Of a DNA stretch of 64,000 bases, positions 1 to 9,600 are shown one piece after another; position 1 is the first letter of the stretch, and each line of letters starts with the position of its first letter. This DNA is from Pirellulaceae bacterium (GTDB lineage: Bacteria > Planctomycetota > Planctomycetia > Pirellulales > Pirellulaceae): positions 558,001 through 622,000 of the forward strand of contig JAGYIQ010000002.1 of assembly GCA_018402565.1 (NCBI GenBank), read 5' to 3'. The notes under the pieces were generated by a model that saw only the letters and a program-made list of their open reading frames with translations, had not been told where the DNA came from and ran no database searches. Position numbers and translations under genes: made by a program.

Positions 1-1027
1 AGGCCTCGGCCAAGCGATCGGTATGAGCTTGGTCGGCAGTCAGAATCTTGGACTTGATCCGGCCGCTATCGGTCTGAGGCGAACCCTTCCAAGGCTGGAA
101 CACGTTATCCTCGGGCGAAAAACACAGCACAAAGGCGATATTCGGATGATCGTACATGAAATCCGCCACGGCCCGGGTCTCGATTTCCGACACCTGATGC
201 GGCCCAGTCCCGCGGGCGAAGTAGCCGTAGTTGAACGTGAAGTTGCGATTGAACTCGACGCCATCCGAGGCATCCTCGCCAAAGGCCTTGTCTTGGTCCA
301 AGTCTCGCGATTCGACCTCCAGCCGAAAGACGCCGACTTCGCCCTTCTTGGGATCGATCGGGATCAACACCCGGGGATCGGACGGATGGGTGCGGTGCGT
401 CCCGAAGGGCTCGGCAATCCGCAGCATCGTCACAACACCATCGCCATTGAGATCCTGTGGCGGATCCTCCCCCAGCGAAAAGTCGCGATCATCGTCGGTC
501 GGTGTCAAGTTGCCATTGTGTTCCCGCGCCGGCGTTTGGAAATTTTTCTCGGTGGCATCCGGCGTGGGACAAGGAATAAAATAGACCGTGTAATTGGCCA
601 ACAGTTGCTCAATGGCCGGGGAATCGCCCGCCTGCACCAATCGCTCCGCCATCCGCAGAGCCAGTTCGCGTCCCAGGACATGCGAGCCCTGGACGTTGCC
701 GACAACCAAAATGGCGGGTCGAGTCGCCTGCGGATCCGCGCCGACCTTCAGCAGCCACAGGTCACGTTGGCCCGCGGTCTTCCCCAGCGACGACAGCTCA
801 ACCCAGGGCGATTCCGCCAGAGCTTGCAGTCGCGTCTGCATCTGCTCGAAGGTGGCGTATCCCTGCAAAGGCGACGGTAGATCGTCTGAGCCTGATTCGC
901 TCAGTCCACCTACAGGCAGCACGGCCGCCCCAGTCGGAACGCCACTCGCCACTCGACACGCGCCAACCGCTGGATGCGTCATCCAGCCCAACATCAGCAG
1001 CACGCCCCAGCCTATCGCACGATTCAT
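1..1027 (-). CDS. M14 carboxypeptidase-like protein, zinc ligands replaced (partial, runs off left edge)
   Basis: The reading frame is open from an ATG at 1027 to the left edge (about 342 residues, no stop seen). Residues 1-25 look like a signal peptide, so the protein is probably exported. The M14 layout is recognisable: the segment GNVQGSHVLGREL (about 110-122) aligns with the usual 'NIHGNExxGREL' block, and EFNRNF matches the substrate-binding Asn-Arg. However, the His and Glu of the HxxE zinc motif are Gln113 and His116, and the third-ligand region reads VLCFSPEDN (Phe303 where His is expected). By family knowledge this predicts a protein without normal carboxypeptidase activity. The catalytic Glu would lie beyond the window. 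It is divergent from the next gene across a 262-bp gap. Confidence 0.75.
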   Translation of the reverse strand, partial: MNRAIGWGVLLMLGWMTHPAVGACRVASGVPTGAAVLPVGGLSESGSDDLPSPLQGYATFEQMQTRLQALAESPWVELSSLGKTAGQRDLWLLKVGADPQATRPAILVVGNVQGSHVLGRELALRMAERLVQAGDSPAIEQLLANYTVYFIPCPTPDATEKNFQTPAREHNGNLTPTDDDRDFSLGEDPPQDLNGDGVVTMLRIAEPFGTHRTHPSDPRVLIPIDPKKGEVGVFRLEVESRDLDQDKAFGEDASDGVEFNRNFTFNYGYFARGTGPHQVSEIETRAVADFMYDHPNIAFVLCFSPEDNVFQPWKGSPQTDSGRIKSKILTADQAHTDRLAEA

Positions 1028-1289
1028 GAGCCATTTTCTCAGTTAAAGTCCACGCGAGCCGGCCAACAACCAGATCCGACTCTGCTCTCCTCCGCCCCGA
1101 ACACGCCGCCCGCACCACCCCAACGGTCGTGGGGCTGATTGGACGGCCCGCTTCCCCCACCATGCCCGCCCCGGCGGCTATCCTGCTATAGTAGTTGCGC
1201 CCCAGCCGCTTGCCCACTCCCGAGTTCAGCCTCCGGGTATTTTGCCCGGCAAATCGGCCTCCCTACCAAAACGGAGCCAGTGAGTCCCC

Positions 1290-2261
1290 ATGCCACACGC
1301 GATACTCTCACACCGCCGCGGGCAACGGCCGCGGCTCACCGGGCCGACCTCCCGTACCCTGCCCTACCTCTTGGCCACCCTGCTCGGTTTCTCGCTGCTG
1401 CTCGCGGGCGGGCTGGAACGCGGGGCGGCGGCCGATGAACCAACCGCCACCACGCTAAAAATCCTGACTCACAATGTCTGGTACGGTTTCACGCGGAAGA
1501 CCCAGCCGCGTTACGACCGGTGGCTACCGTGGGTAAGTGAACAGGCAGCCGACGTGGTCGTCCTGCAGGAACTCAATGGCTACACCCCCGAGCGGCTGGC
1601 GAGGGAAGCCGCGGCTTGGGGGCATCCCTACAGCGAATTGCTAAAAGAGGACGGATTTGCCACCGGCATCACCTCGCGGCACCCGATCAGCGACGTGCAG
1701 CGTCTGCGCGACGGCTTCCATCACGGCTTGCTCCGCGGCCGAATCCAAGGCATTTGGTTCTACGTGATTCACTTTCACCCGTCGAATTTTGCTCGACGGG
1801 TCGCCGAGGCCGAATTGCTGGAGGCCGACGTAAAAGCGTTGCCGGACCCCGAGCCCTCGGTCGTCTTGGTCGGCGATTTCAACGGCTTTTCGCCGGCAGA
1901 CAAGGCTCATTACGACCGGGACGCCGAGCTGATCCGATTCTTCGAACGCCTGGATCAACGCGACTCGAATGCACGAAACCTGAATGCCGGGCGAATGGAC
2001 TACGGCGGAATCGAGGCCATCTTGGCCCAGGGCTACGTCGACACGGTGGCCCATTTCCGCGGCCCCGATGGACCCTTTGTCGGGACGTTCCCCACCGCCT
2101 TGGTCAACGACGAGGACCACGGGACCGACCGACGTTTGGATTACATTTTTGTCAGTCCCAACCTGCTGCCGCAAGTCGAATCCGCCACGATCCTCCGCGA
2201 CACCCAGACCCAGCAACTGTCCGATCACTTGCCCGTGACGGCCACCCTGCGTTGGCCCTAG
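1290..2261 (+). CDS. Secreted endonuclease/exonuclease/phosphatase family protein
   Basis: The protein has 323 residues. It begins with a basic N-terminus and a hydrophobic stretch (about 24-48, ending GAAADEP), read as a signal peptide. The EEP metal-phosphoesterase motifs follow in order: LTHNVW (Asn62), VVLQELNG (Glu94), VGDFNGF (Asp196, Asn198), RRLDYIFVS (Asp284) and LSDHLPV (Asp312-His313). All catalytic residues of the fold are present, so it should be an active phosphodiesterase or phosphatase acting outside the cytoplasm. The substrate (nucleic acid, sphingomyelin-like lipid or phosphoinositide) cannot be told. The start ATG lies upstream of the signal peptide. Its TAG stop is shared with the first bases of a repeat element that also ends the convergent Uma2 gene. 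Confidence 0.88.
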   Translation: MPHAILSHRRGQRPRLTGPTSRTLPYLLATLLGFSLLLAGGLERGAAADEPTATTLKILTHNVWYGFTRKTQPRYDRWLPWVSEQAADVVVLQELNGYTPERLAREAAAWGHPYSELLKEDGFATGITSRHPISDVQRLRDGFHHGLLRGRIQGIWFYVIHFHPSNFARRVAEAELLEADVKALPDPEPSVVLVGDFNGFSPADKAHYDRDAELIRFFERLDQRDSNARNLNAGRMDYGGIEAILAQGYVDTVAHFRGPDGPFVGTFPTALVNDEDHGTDRRLDYIFVSPNLLPQVESATILRDTQTQQLSDHLPVTATLRWP

Positions 2262-2893
2262 TGCTTTGTCACCGCTGTATTTTGGGAGCGGTGTGGTAAC
2301 GATTCCTCGAGCGGCTCGACTTTGGCATAGACTTCGGCCAGCGGCAGATGGCAGCCGATCGCGGGCAACGCCACGGACTCGGACAGGCTGCGACTGTAGG
2401 TCAGCAGCCATCCGGCCGGAGAGACATCGGTGGCGGGACTCCAGCTGAACACGTCGACCGCGGCGTGATCTTGGGACACCAGCACGTAGTGGCGGAGACT
2501 GGGCAAGCGGCGATAGTGGTCGAACTTCACTCCCCGATCGTAAGATTCGGTCGACTCGGAGAGCACTTCCACCAAGACCACCGGGTTGCGGAGGACATCG
2601 CCCCGGTCGTAGCCGAACTCGGGCGGCCCGCAAACCACGCTCAAGTCCGGGTAGGTGATCAACCCCGACTCCTGCACCTCCAACTTCAAATCGCTGGGGT
2701 AGACCAAACAGGGTCGGTCTTTAAGTTGGTTATTCAGGCAAGTGATGCAGTTGGCGACAATCAGATTATGCCGGGCGGACGCGCCGGCCATCGCAAAGCA
2801 TTCGCCGCGAAAAAATTGGCTCTTGAAGTCCGCCTGCCGCTCGCGAGCCAAATACTGTTCTGTCGTGAGACCCGTTGTGGGTACGCTGGCCAT
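2258..2893 (-). CDS. Uma2 family (DUF820) endonuclease-like protein
   Basis: The 211-residue protein matches the Uma2/DUF820 family, which has a PD-(D/E)xK nuclease-type fold and is strongly expanded in cyanobacteria and planctomycetes. Visible marks are TTEQYLARE near the N-terminus, FRGECFAMAGAS..HN (29-43), YPDLSVVCGPPE (Asp83) and VLVEVLSESTESYDRGVKFDHYRRL (106-130), with the acidic and lysine residues expected of the core. The biological role of the family is not established. The last ten or so codons (SLPHRSQNTAVTKH and stop) are encoded by the repeat half copy at 2260-2299, so the natural C-terminus has been replaced or extended by the element. Confidence 0.9.
   Translation of the reverse strand: MASVPTTGLTTEQYLARERQADFKSQFFRGECFAMAGASARHNLIVANCITCLNNQLKDRPCLVYPSDLKLEVQESGLITYPDLSVVCGPPEFGYDRGDVLRNPVVLVEVLSESTESYDRGVKFDHYRRLPSLRHYVLVSQDHAAVDVFSWSPATDVSPAGWLLTYSRSLSESVALPAIGCHLPLAEVYAKVEPLEESLPHRSQNTAVTKH
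2260..2299. repeat. Half copy of the 2965-3106 palindromic element
   Basis: This stretch starts AGTGCTTTGTCACCG and continues with TTTTGGGAGCGGTGTGGTAA, nearly identical to the left arm of the full element at 2965-3106. It sits exactly between two convergent genes. It supplies the stop of the phosphatase gene and the last residues and stop of the Uma2 gene. Confidence 0.85.
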
Positions 2894-3327
2894 ACGTTCC
2901 TCCTAATATTCGTCTGCCTACGTGTTCACAAACACTTATCGCAAGCATTCACGGTGGGTGTTCCTAGTGCTTTGTCACCGTTTCATTTTGGGAGCGGTGT
3001 GGTAAAGGGGTCAGGCGTCAGTTGCCGGAACGGCCCTGCGGGTGCTGCGCACAATCGACGCCTGCCCCCTTTACCACACGCCAAGTTGTGGCGGTGACAA
3101 AGCACTGGTTCGCGTCGGTTGCACTCCAGGCCGCGACGGGGTGCAGACATTTATTGTAGCAGATCGCCCACTCGCCTGAGTCCGATACCCGCTCAAAACC
3201 GGCGCTGTACTTGCTGCAAACGCCTTAAATTCCGTAGAATCAGCGGTTCACGCCCGTTTGTAGTCCCCGAAGTTTGGACGGTCGCACTGGGTGTGAGCCC
3301 AAATTCGCGGACGCAAGGAGCGGCGAC
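2894..3327. other. Intergenic region between Uma2 and proS
   Basis: This gap of 434 bases holds the palindromic element (2965-3106) and otherwise no convincing gene. It must contain the divergent promoters of the Uma2 gene (minus) and proS (plus). I see no strong -10/-35 pair. Confidence 0.6.
2965..3106. repeat. Long palindromic REP/MITE-like element
   Basis: The left arm starts AGTGCTTTGTCACCG (2966) and includes GTGTGGTAAAGGGG and TCAGGCGTC. The right arm (3054-3106) is its inverted copy: GACGCCTG, CCCCTTTACCACAC, then CGGTGACAAAGCACT. The arms of about 52 bp enclose a 33-bp loop. No transposase is present and no clear target duplication is visible. The GGGGTCAGG-type core resembles repeats associated with IS200-like RAYT transposases; that link is inference. 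Confidence 0.85.
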
Positions 3328-4887
3328 ATGCCAAAGCGACGGCGGACGGGCCAACCGTTTAGAGATGAATTTTCGAGCATGAATCAGAAAAAGACGGCCA
3401 TCACGCCCACGCGGCAAGAGAACTATCCCGAGTGGTACCAACAAGTGATTCGCGGGGCGGATCTGGCCGAGAACTCTCCGGTCCGTGGCTGCATGGTGAT
3501 CAAACCCTGGGGCTACGGCATCTGGGAGAACATGCAGTACCACTTGGACGCGATGTTCAAGGCCACGGGCCATGAGAACGCCTACTTTCCCTTGCTGATC
3601 CCGATGAGCTTTCTGGAGAAAGAAGCCCAGCACGTCGAGGGGTTTGCCAAGGAGTGCGCGGTGGTCACGCACCATCGTCTGGAGCCCGACGGACAAGGCG
3701 GTCTCCGTCCGGCGGGGCCGTTGGAGGAACCCCTGATCATTCGCCCGACCAGCGAGACGGTGATCGGGGCGATGTTCTCCAAATGGGTCCAGTCCTATCG
3801 GGACCTGCCGATCAAGATCAATCAATGGGCTAACGTGATGCGTTGGGAGATGCGAACTCGCATGTTCCTCCGCACCTCGGAATTTCTTTGGCAGGAGGGT
3901 CACACGGCCCATGCCACCGAGGCGGAGGCTTGGGAAGAAACGCGGCAGATGTTGGATGTCTACGCGGACTTCGCCGAAAACTACATGGCGGTGCCGGTGA
4001 TCAAGGGTGAGAAGACGGAGACCGAGCGGTTCCCGGGCGCGGTCTCGACCTTGACCATCGAGGCGATGATGCAAGACTGCAAAGCCCTGCAGGCGGGGAC
4101 CTCGCACTTCTTGGGCCAGACGTTCTCGCGAGCGCAGGAGATCAAGTTTCAGAGCGAGACGGGGGACGAACAGTTCGCCTGGACGACGTCTTGGGGGGTA
4201 TCGACCCGCCTGATCGGCGCCCTGATCATGACCCACTCGGACGACGATGGCCTGGTCCTGCCCCCGCGATTGGCTCCCAAACACATCGTGATTTCGCCGA
4301 TTTATCGGGACGACGCGCAGCGGACCGAAGTGATGGATTACTGCCACCAATTGCAGCGAGCATTGACCGCCGTCAGTTACGACGGCCGACCGCTCCGCGT
4401 GTGGCTGGACGACCGCGACATCCGTGGCGGCGAGAAAAAATGGCAGCATATTCGCAAAGGCTATCCGTTGCGATTGGAGATCGGTGCGCGAGACATCGCT
4501 CAAGACAGCGTGTTTCTGGCGCGACGAGATCAGAGTGGTAGTGCCGCGATCACTCGAACCGAGTTGCTGGCGAATGTCGTCAAGATTTTGGACGAGATCC
4601 AAGCGGGATTGCTCCAACAGGCCATGGAGCGCCGCGAGCGCAACTCCCATCGCATCGATTCACTGGCGGAATTCCGTGAATTCTTTGGACGAGACAACGA
4701 GGAGTCGGCCGAACAAGGCGGCTTTGTCTACGCGCACTGGTCGGAGTCACCGGCCATGCACGAGGTGCTGAAGGAACTGAAGGTCACCCCGCGGTGCCTG
4801 CCCTTAAACGCCGAAGACGAACCAGGCCAATGCCTGTTCACGGGCCAACCCAGCACCCGACGGTTGATCTTCGCCAAGTCGTACTAG
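3328..4887 (+). CDS. proS: Prolyl-tRNA synthetase, short (type 3, archaeal/eukaryal-like) form
   Basis: The enzyme charges tRNA-Pro with proline in the cytoplasm. The translation shows the class II synthetase core: PVRGCMVIKPWGYGIWENMQ, RPTSETVIGAMFSKWVQSYRDLPIKINQ (motif 2 region), RTSEFLWQEGHTAHATEAEA, and an anticodon-binding region with PIYRDD and VWLDDRD. It ends in AKSY, the C-terminal tyrosine signature of the short eukaryote-like ProRS rather than the long E. coli form with an editing insertion. An ATG at 3328 has AAGGAG seven bases upstream, so I prefer it (519 residues). The frame is open back to 3274, and a later ATG at 3379 also precedes the conserved region. Confidence 0.95.
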   Translation: MPKRRRTGQPFRDEFSSMNQKKTAITPTRQENYPEWYQQVIRGADLAENSPVRGCMVIKPWGYGIWENMQYHLDAMFKATGHENAYFPLLIPMSFLEKEAQHVEGFAKECAVVTHHRLEPDGQGGLRPAGPLEEPLIIRPTSETVIGAMFSKWVQSYRDLPIKINQWANVMRWEMRTRMFLRTSEFLWQEGHTAHATEAEAWEETRQMLDVYADFAENYMAVPVIKGEKTETERFPGAVSTLTIEAMMQDCKALQAGTSHFLGQTFSRAQEIKFQSETGDEQFAWTTSWGVSTRLIGALIMTHSDDDGLVLPPRLAPKHIVISPIYRDDAQRTEVMDYCHQLQRALTAVSYDGRPLRVWLDDRDIRGGEKKWQHIRKGYPLRLEIGARDIAQDSVFLARRDQSGSAAITRTELLANVVKILDEIQAGLLQQAMERRERNSHRIDSLAEFREFFGRDNEESAEQGGFVYAHWSESPAMHEVLKELKVTPRCLPLNAEDEPGQCLFTGQPSTRRLIFAKSY

Positions 4888-5141
4888 AGGCAGAGGGTGA
4901 GGCGTGAAGAACAAAGGTAACCGTTCACGGGCGGGAGCTAATCCTCGGGGCTGGTGCATTCCGCAAGTCGGATGGTTCTCGGGGCAAACCGGTCGCGTTC
5001 TCCAGTTGCTTTTACTCGCAAACGATCGTACGGTTAGCCCGACTTGCTGCATGACACCCTACGAGGCGTGAACGGTTACGAACAAAGAACCCACTTGTGG
5101 TGCTCGAGTCAGGATTATTTCATTAAGGAAGGTGTGACCCC
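4888..5141. other. Intergenic region upstream of zwf
   Basis: These 254 bases are mostly a 163-bp inverted-repeat element (4917-5079) with target duplications. Only about 60 bases remain between the element and zwf. The AAGGAAGG ribosome-binding site is just upstream of the ATG. Confidence 0.7.
4917..5079. mobile_element. Non-autonomous MITE with IS66-type ends and 8-bp target duplication
   Basis: The element begins GTAACCGTTCACG (4917-4929) and ends with its exact inverted copy CGTGAACGGTTAC (5067-5079). Similarity between arms continues inward (a CGCAAGTCGG-like block on the left, inverted CCCGACTTGCTGC on the right). It is flanked on both sides by GAACAAAG (4909-4916 and 5080-5087), a perfect 8-bp direct repeat. 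It has no coding capacity. Ends starting GTAA and 8-bp duplications are characteristic of the IS66 family, so I read it as an IS66-derived miniature element inserted in the zwf leader. Confidence 0.85.
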
Positions 5142-6620
5142 ATGGCCAACTCGATTGTGATTTTTGGAGCATCGGGGGACTTGACCAGCCGCAAGCTGAT
5201 CCCGGCCCTGTACTCGTTGTATTGCAAGAACTACTTGCCGACCGACTCGGTGATTGTCGGTGTTTCGCGATCGCCGTTCACCCACCAGCAGTGGCGGGAC
5301 GCGCTGCGTGAGACCACCAAGCAGTTCTCGCGGCGTTACACCGACGAGAAATGGGCAGAATTTTCGCAGCGGATCTTTTACTTTGCCGGCGACGTGTCCC
5401 AGCCGGCGGACTTTGTCAAACTGCGGCAACAGCTGCAGGTGATCGAGGCCAACGAACACGCCAATCGCGTGTACTACCTGTCGGTCAGCCCTCAGTTGTA
5501 TGCGGCGACGATCGCCAGTATGGGCGAGGCGCATGCGACGCCCATCGACGGCATCAACGAACCGCCGCTCAAGGGGAACAAGAAGCGTCGGGTGGTGATC
5601 GAGAAGCCGTTTGGCACCAACTTGGAGACCGCCAAACAGCTCAATCGCCAAACCCACGATGTGTTGGACGAGAGCCAAGTCTATCGCATCGATCATTACT
5701 TGGGCAAAGAGACCGTGCAGAACTTGATGGTGCTGCGGTTTGCCAACAGCATCTTCGAGCCGATTTGGAATCGCAACTACATCGAGAACGTGCAGATCTC
5801 GGTGGCGGAAGAGGTCAAGGTCGGGCGGCGAGGCGATTATTATGATTCGTCGGGCGTGCTCCGCGACATGTTCCAAAACCATCTCCTGCAGCTGCTGGCG
5901 ATCACCGCCATGGAGGCGCCGGCTCAATTCAATGCCGGCTTGGTCCGCGACGAAAAGGTCAAGGTGCTGCGGACGGTCCAGCCCATGAGCCCGGCTGACA
6001 TTCAGCGAAACACGTTGCGGGCCCGCTACCGCGACTACTTGCAAGAACCTGGGGTCCAGCCCGATAGCCAGACGCCCACCTTTGCGGCCCTGCGACTGCA
6101 CTTGGATTCGTGGCGGTGGAGCGGCGTGCCGTTCTACCTCCGCAGTGGCAAGGCCATGAACTGCCGCACCACCGAGATCGTGATCCAATTCCGTCAACCG
6201 CCCACCCTGTTGTTCGCCTCGCCGGGCGCGTTGCCCCCGCAAGCCAATCGCTTGATCATCCAGATTCAGCCGGCCGAGGGCATCCAATTGCAGTTCCAGA
6301 CCAAGGTCCCAGACGCCGGCATGAAGATCCGTCTGACGGACTTGGACTTCCGCTTCCAGAAAGAGTTTACGGGGGAAATGCCCGACGCCTACCAGCGATT
6401 GCTGCTGGACGCGATGAACGGAGACGCCAGTTTATTCATCCGCGGCGATGAAGTAGAATTGGCCTGGGGAATTATCGATCCCATCCTGGAACAATGGTCC
6501 AACGGGTCGGGACCGCCGCTATTCGAATACGAGCCCGGCGAGTGGGGTCCGACCGAATCCAACGAATGGATCCGTCGCTTCGGACACTCGTGGTTCGACG
6601 TGTGTCCCATCTTGGCTTAG
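5142..6620 (+). CDS. zwf: Glucose-6-phosphate 1-dehydrogenase
   Basis: It oxidises glucose-6-phosphate to 6-phosphogluconolactone with reduction of NADP+, the entry step of the oxidative pentose phosphate pathway. The 492-residue length is normal. The N-terminal Rossmann motif is FGASGDLTSRKL (8-19), followed by EKPFGTN (154-160) and the active-site block YRIDHYLGKE (181-190, with His185 and Lys189). The C-terminal substrate domain is complete, including RGDEVE and the WGP segment. The ATG has a strong AAGGAAGG site upstream. It stands alone, not in an operon with pgl or gnd here. The promoter region contains the MITE at 4917-5079, which may have altered its expression. Confidence 0.97.
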   Translation: MANSIVIFGASGDLTSRKLIPALYSLYCKNYLPTDSVIVGVSRSPFTHQQWRDALRETTKQFSRRYTDEKWAEFSQRIFYFAGDVSQPADFVKLRQQLQVIEANEHANRVYYLSVSPQLYAATIASMGEAHATPIDGINEPPLKGNKKRRVVIEKPFGTNLETAKQLNRQTHDVLDESQVYRIDHYLGKETVQNLMVLRFANSIFEPIWNRNYIENVQISVAEEVKVGRRGDYYDSSGVLRDMFQNHLLQLLAITAMEAPAQFNAGLVRDEKVKVLRTVQPMSPADIQRNTLRARYRDYLQEPGVQPDSQTPTFAALRLHLDSWRWSGVPFYLRSGKAMNCRTTEIVIQFRQPPTLLFASPGALPPQANRLIIQIQPAEGIQLQFQTKVPDAGMKIRLTDLDFRFQKEFTGEMPDAYQRLLLDAMNGDASLFIRGDEVELAWGIIDPILEQWSNGSGPPLFEYEPGEWGPTESNEWIRRFGHSWFDVCPILA

Positions 6621-6669
6621 AGTTGTTGTTCTGTGCGTGGCGGGGGCGGCCCCGAGGAGGCAAGACACG

Positions 6670-9600
6670 TTGGCGCCAATTTTGACATCACAGCCAAGCC
6701 TTGTCCAATGCTGCACGAGGCTGCTGCCGCTGCTGTGGATCAGTCTGTGGATCGGACTGCTGAGTGGTTGTGGCGGGGGCCGCCGCTCCGACCACGGATT
6801 CCGCCGATCGGGACGCCGAATCGCCGCCGCCGGCGTTTTCGCTCTCGAGCCGATCCCCTTGCCCGGCAATCATCAGCGTATCCCCATCCGCATGGCCACG
6901 GATGAGGGCCGCGGGCCCAACTCGCGGGGGCCCAACTCGGGCGGGCCCAACGCCGCTGACCCGGCCTCCCCGCCGCCCTCGGCCGGCAATCGCGACAAGC
7001 CGGCGGTGCAAACCGAGTTCGACCCGGACAACTTGGCGGTCAAACCGGGGCACTGGGTGGCCTTGCAGAGTGACGGCAATACGACCGAGGACAACTTCAG
7101 CGGCAACTTGAAGTACTCGCTGCGTCGCGGTGATGCGCGACCACGCGTGTTGCCGGGCACGCGTTACTACCTGCGGAGCCAACGGCCCATGACCTTGGCC
7201 AAAGATCAGGCCAAACGGTTCGAAACACCGCTGTTTATGGTGGACACGAACCAATTGACCGTGCAGCCCGAATTGGTCACTCGGGGCGGCGACGAGATCT
7301 ACATCCAACCCCATCGCATGCCGGATCTGTTGCCCCATCAATACCATGTCGTGGTGCTGTCCGATCAACCCGACCGATACAACTTTCTCAAGCTGTTGCC
7401 CTCGATCCGCAACGCGAAGCTCAATGCCATCATGGGCGATTGGTTGGAGCAGACGAGTGACGGCTTCCTGGATCAGAGCTACTCGGAGGCCTACCGCTCC
7501 AAGTCCGATGCCATGTATTACAAGCTGACGCTTTCCCGCTGGGATTCGTCGGTCGAACTGCCCGCCAACATGCAACAGTGGACGTCGATCGCGTACTTGG
7601 TTTGGGGCGACTTCGATCCGGAGCGGCTGACACCGGAACAACAGACCGCGGTGCTGGATTGGTTGCACTTCGGCGGCCAACTGGTCGTCGGTGGCGAGGC
7701 CGTGGAGTTGCTCAGCCAGAGCTTCCTGCAGCGATACCTGCCCGTGGAACCCACCGGCTCGGTCAACGAACCCTACGACTCGCTCCGCCCTTTGCTGGAG
7801 CATTGGAGCTTGCATAAAGACGCCTCGGGCCAACCCGTCCTGCCGCCCACCGACAACGCAGAGACCTTCGTCCGCACGCAGTGGAAGTTGGCCAGTCACG
7901 GCGGCGAGGTGCCCCACTCCGCCGGCCTGGTGGCAGAGAGCCAAGTGGGCAAAGGGCGAATTGTCACCACGGCTTTTTCCTTGAGCCTGCCACGCCTACG
8001 CGGCTGGACCAGCCTGGACCATTGGTTCAATAGTTGCCTCTTGCGACGGCCCGGACGCGTCCATGAGAGCGACGATGAGATCATGCAAAATGTCGCCGCT
8101 CAGGACCCGCTCTCTGGCCTGCCACAAGACACCACGACGCCGACAGAAGTGATCGGCTTCAAATGGCAGTTGCCTTGGTTGACACCGTTCCAATCCAGCG
8201 TCTACACGAGTATGGACTTGGCGTCGCGCGATTGGCTGTTCTCCCCCACGGAGCCGGTCAACACGTTTGACCCGGACACCGAGACTTGGGTCGAAGTCTC
8301 CATCCTGCCAGTCGTCGACGCCGGGCGACGTCGTTTTGCCAAAGGATCGACGCAACGCTCCCAAGCGGCCTGGAACGACTACAGCGACATCGCTCAGGCG
8401 GCTCGCGCCAGCCTGAAGGATCAGGCGGGGATCACGCCACCCAGTCGCGAATGGGTGCTGCAAGCCTTGATCCTTTACCTGGTGATCCTGGTCCCCGTCA
8501 ACTACGCGATCTTTCGGCTGCTGCGCCGTCTGGAATGGGCGTGGTTCTCGATTCCCGTGATCGCGGTGACCGGTGCGTTTGTGGTCGTCCGCGCCGCGTC
8601 GCTGGACATCGGCTTCAGCAACAAGCAACTGCAGATCCAACTCCTGGAAATTCCCGCCGACTACGAGCGTGGGCACCTGACTGGCTACGGCTCCCTCTAC
8701 AGTTCGCTCACCACACGCTTCCGCTTCCAATCGGACAACCCCACGACCCTGGCCCTGCCCTTCCCGTCGGCCAATTTCCTGACGGAGACCAGCGAGACGC
8801 CGGTCGAGTTCTCCCTGGAGCCTGGCCGGCCCGTTCGCTTTGGCCCGCAGGAGATCGTCTCCAACACGATGGAGATGTACCAATTCCAGCAGGTGGTGGA
8901 ACTGGGTGGACGACTCGAGTTTCGCCCAGGTGCGAGCGGCAACCCGGCCTTGGCGGAGGATCGCGTCCGCAATGGCACACGATTGAACCTGGCCGATGTG
9001 GGCATCTTCCGCTGGGACGAAGCCAGGGATCGCGTGCTGTATGGGCGGCTCCCCCGTCTGGCGGCTGGCGACGAAGCCACGATCAACTGGCAACGGCTGC
9101 CCCCAACCGACGATTGGCTGAGCCAGTGGCAAGGGACCTGTTTGGAGGATTACGCCGCGACTGCGGAACGCTGGGCCGGGGTCGTCAGTGCCAGCGGGAC
9201 CGAACCCTTCGAACTGCCATGGGTAAAGGCCGTGGACCGTCTGCGTGCCGTGAATCCCGAGTGGGCAGCGGCCTTGGAACAAGCGGGGCAAAGACGCCGT
9301 TTGCCAGACGAGGCCTTGTTGACCCGCGCCTTGTTGCTGGCAGCTGTCCGCGAGAGCGCCCCCGAGGGACTGGGGCTGGGCCAACTGTTCCGCGCGGTCC
9401 TCCGCCAACCGCTGGGGCCCAACGAAGTCCGCCTGGTCGCTTGGACGGACGACACCGCCCATCAATGGGAGGTCCAACCGGTTGCCTCCCAATCCGATCA
9501 CCGCAGTCTGATACTGGCGCACCTGAGAGCCCCGCAATTACCGCCGTTGGGTTACGATCAGAACCTGGCTTATCTGCCGACCAAGCCAAAATTGGACACC

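Noticed and set aside
23..880. 285-codon plus-strand frame at the left edge
   Set aside because: The opposite strand carries a clear M14-type sequence; the plus frame shows no family pattern.
1187..1192. TATAGT as -10 of the phosphatase gene
   Set aside because: No acceptable -35 at the right distance.
3193..4650. 485-codon frame antisense to proS
   Set aside because: The sense strand is a complete, well-conserved ProRS; the antisense frame is a by-product of high GC.
7996..9537. 513-codon minus-strand frame under the membrane lipoprotein gene
   Set aside because: Antisense of a long GC-rich gene with a good start, lipobox and coupled downstream gene; no recognisable protein.
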